Source: Rusavskia elegans
Lineage: Eukaryota; Ascomycota; Lecanoromycetes; Teloschistales; Teloschistaceae
NCBI GenBank assembly: GCA_011316305.1
Contig: SAUG01000134.1
Coordinates: forward strand, 1 to 64,000
Length of the DNA: 64,000 bases
Reading direction: 5' to 3'
In this document: positions 59,307 to 64,000 of the stretch, piece by piece
Layout: each line of letters begins with the position of its first letter
How positions within the stretch are numbered: the first letter of the stretch is position 1
Notes under the pieces: model-generated
The model's input: the letters and a program-made list of their open reading frames with translations, nothing else
Database searches by the model: none
Told to the model about the DNA's origin: nothing
Position numbers and translations under genes: made by a program

Positions 59307-62300
59307 AGAATTAGCTATATAAAATAATTATTATAGGCCGCTAAATACTATCGAGTTAGCCTATAGTATATCTATATAACGCCTCCTCTATAATATATAT
59401 CTATATCTTTATTTCTAAACTCTAGTTCCGATATTTATAGTCCCGCTAATATAATTTTTTTAATTAATAAACGCTATTTATATAAATTTTAGAATAGTAG
59501 TAGATAATAGAAGGAGGATTAGAATATAAGAAAAGATAAAAAGGCTAATAGTAGATAATAAAGAGGATAGTAGATAATAAGAACGAGGATTAATAGTTAC
59601 GAAATCTTAATAAAGAAGGTACTATAAATAGGCGATAAAAAGATATCCTCTTTCCCGATAGCTTTCCTTTTAATATTTATAGTATTATATCCTATATTAT
59701 ATTTTAATACCTAAAAGTAAAAGGTTAATAGGTAGATTAAATAACTAATTAGTTAACTTTTATAAATAATATAGTATATATACTAACTATTTTAATATCA
59801 CGCTAAATATAGTCTATAGCTATATAAATTAAATATCGTAATTATAGTATAGTAGAATCCTTTACTCTCTATATAATAGACGAATCCTATCTATTTCCTT
59901 CCTAGTAGTATAAATCTAGAGAATATAATTTCTTATAGGCTCGAAATAATATAATCCTATAATATCCTGCTTATCTATTAATATCTTAAATAGAATCTAA
60001 AGGATCCTATCGATACCTATATTTTTCCCCGTATTTCTAATATATTCTACTAAGGTTATATATATAAAGAAATCTTTCTATAATAAGAAAAGTTTATAGA
60101 AGAAAATCTTATCTAAACGAGCTAGCTGACCGCCTTTTCTATTAATAAAATTACCTGTTTAAAAGGTAATATAATATTTGGATTTACTAGTAGAAAGGGA
60201 ATTAGTATACGGAGAATAGAAAGTAAAATAGAGAAGGATAAAGCGATATCCTAAAAATAGAATAAAAACTTATATTAAGAAATAGTAGTTTAAGGTAGTA
60301 ATAGTATAGCGTCTATAAATAGAATTAAAAATACTAAGGAAACTTACCGATTAATAAAGTTTATTTAGTAGTACTAAATAATCTTAGTTATAGAAAAGGT
60401 AATATAGTATTACTAGTAGTCCTGGCTATATATATATTATAATAGAGACGAGAATTATAAATATAGATAAGATATAAAAGGTATTATTCGGATAGGTTAT
60501 TTAAATATTCGAATATAGATAGGATCTATAGTACTAACTATATAGTAGTCTTTATACTACTTGTCGCTAATTAAGGTCCGGGCGCTTATTTCGATATCTA
60601 TATTATTAGTTTATTCTAATTAAAGGAGGATTCTATTAAATAGTATCGGGTACTTTTTAAAAATCGCAGTAAACTGTTAGGAAAGATCGGGTTCGCTATA
60701 TTAAAAGGAACCTATAATTATAAACCGGAAAGTCTATTAGAGTTATTTTTTTTAGAATAGAAATTTAAAAATATCCCGTTTATTTATTTTAGTAACCCTT
60801 AATTTATACTCTTTATATTTACTTTTATCTATAAAAGTCGTATAGTTATTAGATATAGTATACTCGGCGGCTATATTAGTAAAATAGAGGCCTATATATA
60901 TGTATTCGGGCGGCCTATAAAATTAAAAAAATCTCCGGTTTTTTTCAACTAATTACTATTAATAGTAAAAGACTCGGTAAATTAATTATACTAGGAAAGA
61001 GATCTATACTAATCTAGATTATTGTTACTATTAATACTTAATTTATTATCGAAGTTAATAGAATTCTAGCGGACTAATCCTGCTAGTATCTTACTATACT
61101 AGGAAGTAGAAGACTCGCCTTATTAGAAGTTAGGTAAATATAAGATAGCGGTATATTCGTAGAAGTATTAGAATAATTTATAGGACTATTTTAAAGCGAA
61201 ATCTATATTTTCGCGGTTAAAAGCTAATATCTTTAGAACTAGGATAACCGTATTACTTTTAGCTATTACTATAAAATAGTATATAATATAGTCGATAATA
61301 TCTATATTTAAATAGCGGGATATAATTTACTTTATAGTTTTATAGTAATAAGATATAATATACTCGTCTTTTAGCTATAGGCGAAAAAGTATTGGAATAA
61401 TAATTAATATACGCGTATACTCTTATATATAATAGCTTTTAAAATAGAATTTAGGTAACTATATAAGCCTAGCCGGGGAGGAAAGGAAAGTATTTTAATT
61501 CCGTATAATATTTATTTTAGGCTTAGGGTTTAAGGATAGTATTAAATAAAACCTAAAAATTAGTATCCTATAATATTAATTAGAATAAAATAAATATACC
61601 TATTAAGCCTGTTTTATAATACTATTATACTCCGAATAGGCAGTATTAATTAGCCTACTTCTAATAATATCTAATTCCGGGGTAAATTTAACTAAAGCAG
61701 ATTATTCCTTTTTTATACCGAAAAACTAGAAGAATTATTCCCGCTATATTATAAATAATTTATTACCTTTTAATCTTTAAAATAGAGCTCGATAATAATA
61801 TTTAGCGTTAGTAATGATATTAAAAGTAAGATCTTTTTTCTTTTTTTTAGTAACTAGGTATTTAGTATATCCTCGATTTATAATTAGAGATATAAAACCA
61901 GAATTACTTTACTACTATAGTAAATTACCTATAAAAGCTATTATATAGTAAATAATAACTATAGGCGCTTAATTTTCTCCTTCTAGAAATATCGGAATAT
62001 TCTAGGCGAGTTTTTCTAGTAAAGATTATAGTATATAAATAATATCGCCGAAATTACTTATATAAGAATCTAGAGCTAATATAAGGAAGTAATAAATTAG
62101 TTATAGAATTATATAATAAATAATAGAAGTAGACTTATTTAGAAGTAGTATATTCGCCTATCTTTTTCTTTTATACTAATTTAAGGCTATAATATTATTA
62201 TAAATACCGGTTAGAGACCTATATATATTTCGAAATATACTAAAAATATCGAAAAATTAAAACTAGTAAAAATAAAACCTTTTTATCTACTAATTATTTA

Positions 62301-63418
62301 AAATACTAACGGCTATATATAGCTATCTCGAGTCTACTATAGATGGGCGCCGATAACTATAAAAGATAGAAATTATTTATACTCCGGAGGATATATCTAA
62401 TAACGATCTTAGTAGTATAGGAAAGTTTTATTAAAGGTTTACCTTTCTATTAATAGTCGAAATAAATATCTATAAATCTCCTTTTTAGATTTAACTCCGG
62501 TATAGTAATAATTTCCTTTTTAAATAAAAAGTACTCTTTAGCTTTATTATTAGGGTATAACTCCGGTAATCTATAAGCTAGAAGAAAAGAGTTTTAAAAA
62601 TCGATTAACTTCTAGATCTTAAAAATAACCTAATCTTAATCTATACTATTTAAGTCCTTCCTAATAGAATAAATTCGACCGAAATAATCTTTATTTTCGG
62701 CTTTATATAGGTATTTAGATATAAGATATTAAATATAAATAATATCGAAAAAGAATAGAAGAATTATAAAATTTAATATATTAGCCAGAATATAATATAA
62801 CTAAGGTCGCTTAAATACTTAAATAGTAGAGTTCGTATAGCTTATTAACGAAAATTATTATACCTATATATATCTTAGACCGAAATTAGATAGAGATAAA
62901 TACTACTTAGAATAGATTTATAGGATCTAAGAAAACTATTATATTTCTTATCGGTATTTTAATAGTATCCTTTTAAACCTTTTCTATAGGAGTTATTATC
63001 GGCTGCTGCTTTTAAATAACTATAAGTAACTTCTAGTATATCCAAATTAGAGGTAGTTAGAATTTAATATATTTCTTAAAAGTTGTAATCGATCTAGATA
63101 GGCTATAGAAGGTCTCTAAATTAGGTAGTAGATTAAAGACTTCGAGTAGACTTTCGTAGTATTATCGAGAAAAGGACGTAACTTCCGCCTATATATTAAA
63201 TACTATAATAAACTCGTTTAGCTATATATTTTACCGATAATTAAGAAAGGCTTCGGAGTTATTAATAATAGTAGCGGAAAAGCGGCGGGATTAAGGAAAA
63301 AACCTCTAGATAGAGCTAGAAGACAGTTCTAGAGGTTAGTATTATAAATAGGAGTCCGCCTAAAATTCTTTATTACTATTATTCTTAATCTAATTATCTT
63401 ATATTACTTTTTATAGGC
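59307..63418. other. Theta coding-like region 2, no gene recognised
   Basis: About 4.1 kb of AT-rich DNA. The plus strand has stop-poor stretches, for example 61530-63300. Their translation is rich in Gln, Lys, Tyr and Ile, and restoring CpA would give an Arg/Pro/Thr-rich product, so the true frame may be another one or on the other strand. No motif was recognised. I call no gene. Confidence 0.4.
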
Positions 63419-63423
63419 CTTTT

Positions 63424-63600
63424 TATTGAAATCATATATATGGAACATCAAGCTTTTTTTTACTAAGGTAGGCTTTCGCTTGAACTAAGTATACAAGAAG
63501 GAGGTGGCAGGGCCTTGGCGCCGTAAACTACTAGGCCTGATCGATATAAGCGCTCTTAGCGCCTTAGTACAGCTATTATATATAATACGTATTTCTAATA
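63424..63600 (-). repeat. Copia-eta 3' LTR
   Basis: 177 bp. Keeps CAAGAAGGAGGTGGCAGGGCC and CCTTGGCGCC, with little RIP in the centre and more at the ends. GTAAACTACTAGG replaces the TAGATCTACTAGG block of the others. Confidence 0.9.
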
Positions 63601-64000
63601 CTCCTATATGAGTAATATACTATATACGTACCGAAAGTAAAAATTAAATAGACTCGCTATATACTCGCTAAAAAACCTATAGGAAAAAGAGTTTATATAT
63701 AACGCGAGGATAAGGTTTAAAAGGCTCCTATAGCGGATATATATTATAAAGAAGATAAAATAAAAAAATAAGGCTCCTATAGTAGATCTGCGTATATAAA
63801 GTATGAAAATCGAAGTCTAGATAAAAAAGAATAGAACTCCTATAATACTCTAAACCCTCTATAGTAGTAGTATATTTAGTAGAATACTGGTATAGGTACT
63901 AGTTTATAATATAAATCTATTTGAAGTATTTAAAATAGATATTACCTAATTTAAAAGGCGCGTCTAGGGCTTCGGCGATCGAAAGTACCTATTTAGTAGT
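63601..64000 (-). pseudogene. Copia accessory ORF, eta copy, 3' part
   Basis: Third copy of the accessory region, in the same orientation as in delta and zeta. Compared with zeta it has an extra tandem duplication of about 50-60 bp around 63720-63815 (AAGGCTCCTATAG occurs twice). Continues beyond the window. Confidence 0.55.

Larger units (their letters stand above)
55814..64000. mobile_element. Theta, second large TA-inserted element, right end outside window
   Basis: Begins CCTTAGCGGGGTGCACTAGCG immediately after TA inside X4. The first six bases equal the kappa terminus and the insertion site is again TA, so theta is probably of the same superfamily. The first 60 bp keep CpA/TpG. It contains X5 (58297-59285) and Copia-eta (63424 to the window end). 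The other terminus was not found in the window, so the extent is inferred. Confidence 0.5.
63424..64000 (-). mobile_element. Copia-eta, 3' end only, cut by window end
   Basis: Minus-strand Copia with its 3' LTR at 63424-63600, then the accessory-ORF region. It runs off the right edge; the 5-bp duplication would be CTTTT (63419-63423). It follows Copia-zeta 41246-41640 closely. Confidence 0.88.

Overview
The window looks like a gene-free, RIP-degraded (repeat-induced point mutation) heterochromatic block from a filamentous ascomycete (Pezizomycotina). The sequence is very AT-rich. The dinucleotides CpA and TpG are almost absent by eye over most of it. Retroelement reading frames can be followed for kilobases, but Gln and Trp codons have become TAG/TAA and Cys and His codons have become Tyr codons, as expected from C-to-T change at CpA on both strands. 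I find no intact host gene, rRNA or functional tRNA. I cannot name the species.

Almost everything is a transposon inserted in another transposon, and target-site duplications (TSDs) let the stack be unpicked. The base layer is a minus-strand Ty1/Copia element, called Copia-gamma here. Its pieces lie at about 4740-7070, 22425-22787, 31374-35869 and 55140-55276. Into it went: a 160-bp hAT-like MITE (5170-5329); a minus-strand Ty3/Gypsy element, Gypsy-A (7071-22424, TSD GATTC), which itself holds a plus-strand chromodomain Gypsy, Gypsy-B (9863-18242, TSD ATAAC); a plus-strand Copia, Copia-delta (22788-31373, TSD TAATC); a 324-bp hAT-like MITE (34019-34342); and a very large TA-flanked DNA element, kappa (35870-55139). 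Kappa holds a further minus-strand Copia, Copia-zeta (41070-50614, TSD TTTAG). Copia-zeta holds a tRNA-derived SINE (46720-47139, 15-bp TSD) and two inverted 0.79-kb TA-flanked MITEs that look like deletion derivatives of kappa. Copia-alpha (1-2382) and Copia-eta (63424-64000) are cut by the window ends. A second TA-flanked element, theta, begins at 55814 and fills the right end.

A roughly 0.95-kb repeat, called X here, occurs five times (5770, 24492, 31910, 55277, 58297). Its TSDs vary from about 10 to 21 bp. It carries one conserved short reading frame that I do not recognise and no reverse transcriptase. X, kappa/theta with their MITEs, and a conserved extra reading frame between pol and the 3' LTR of the Copia family are the best candidates for undescribed biology. 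The elements share no pathway; they record successive waves of transposition followed by RIP. The SINE and parts of the LTRs still keep CpA/TpG, so mutation load varies along the window.
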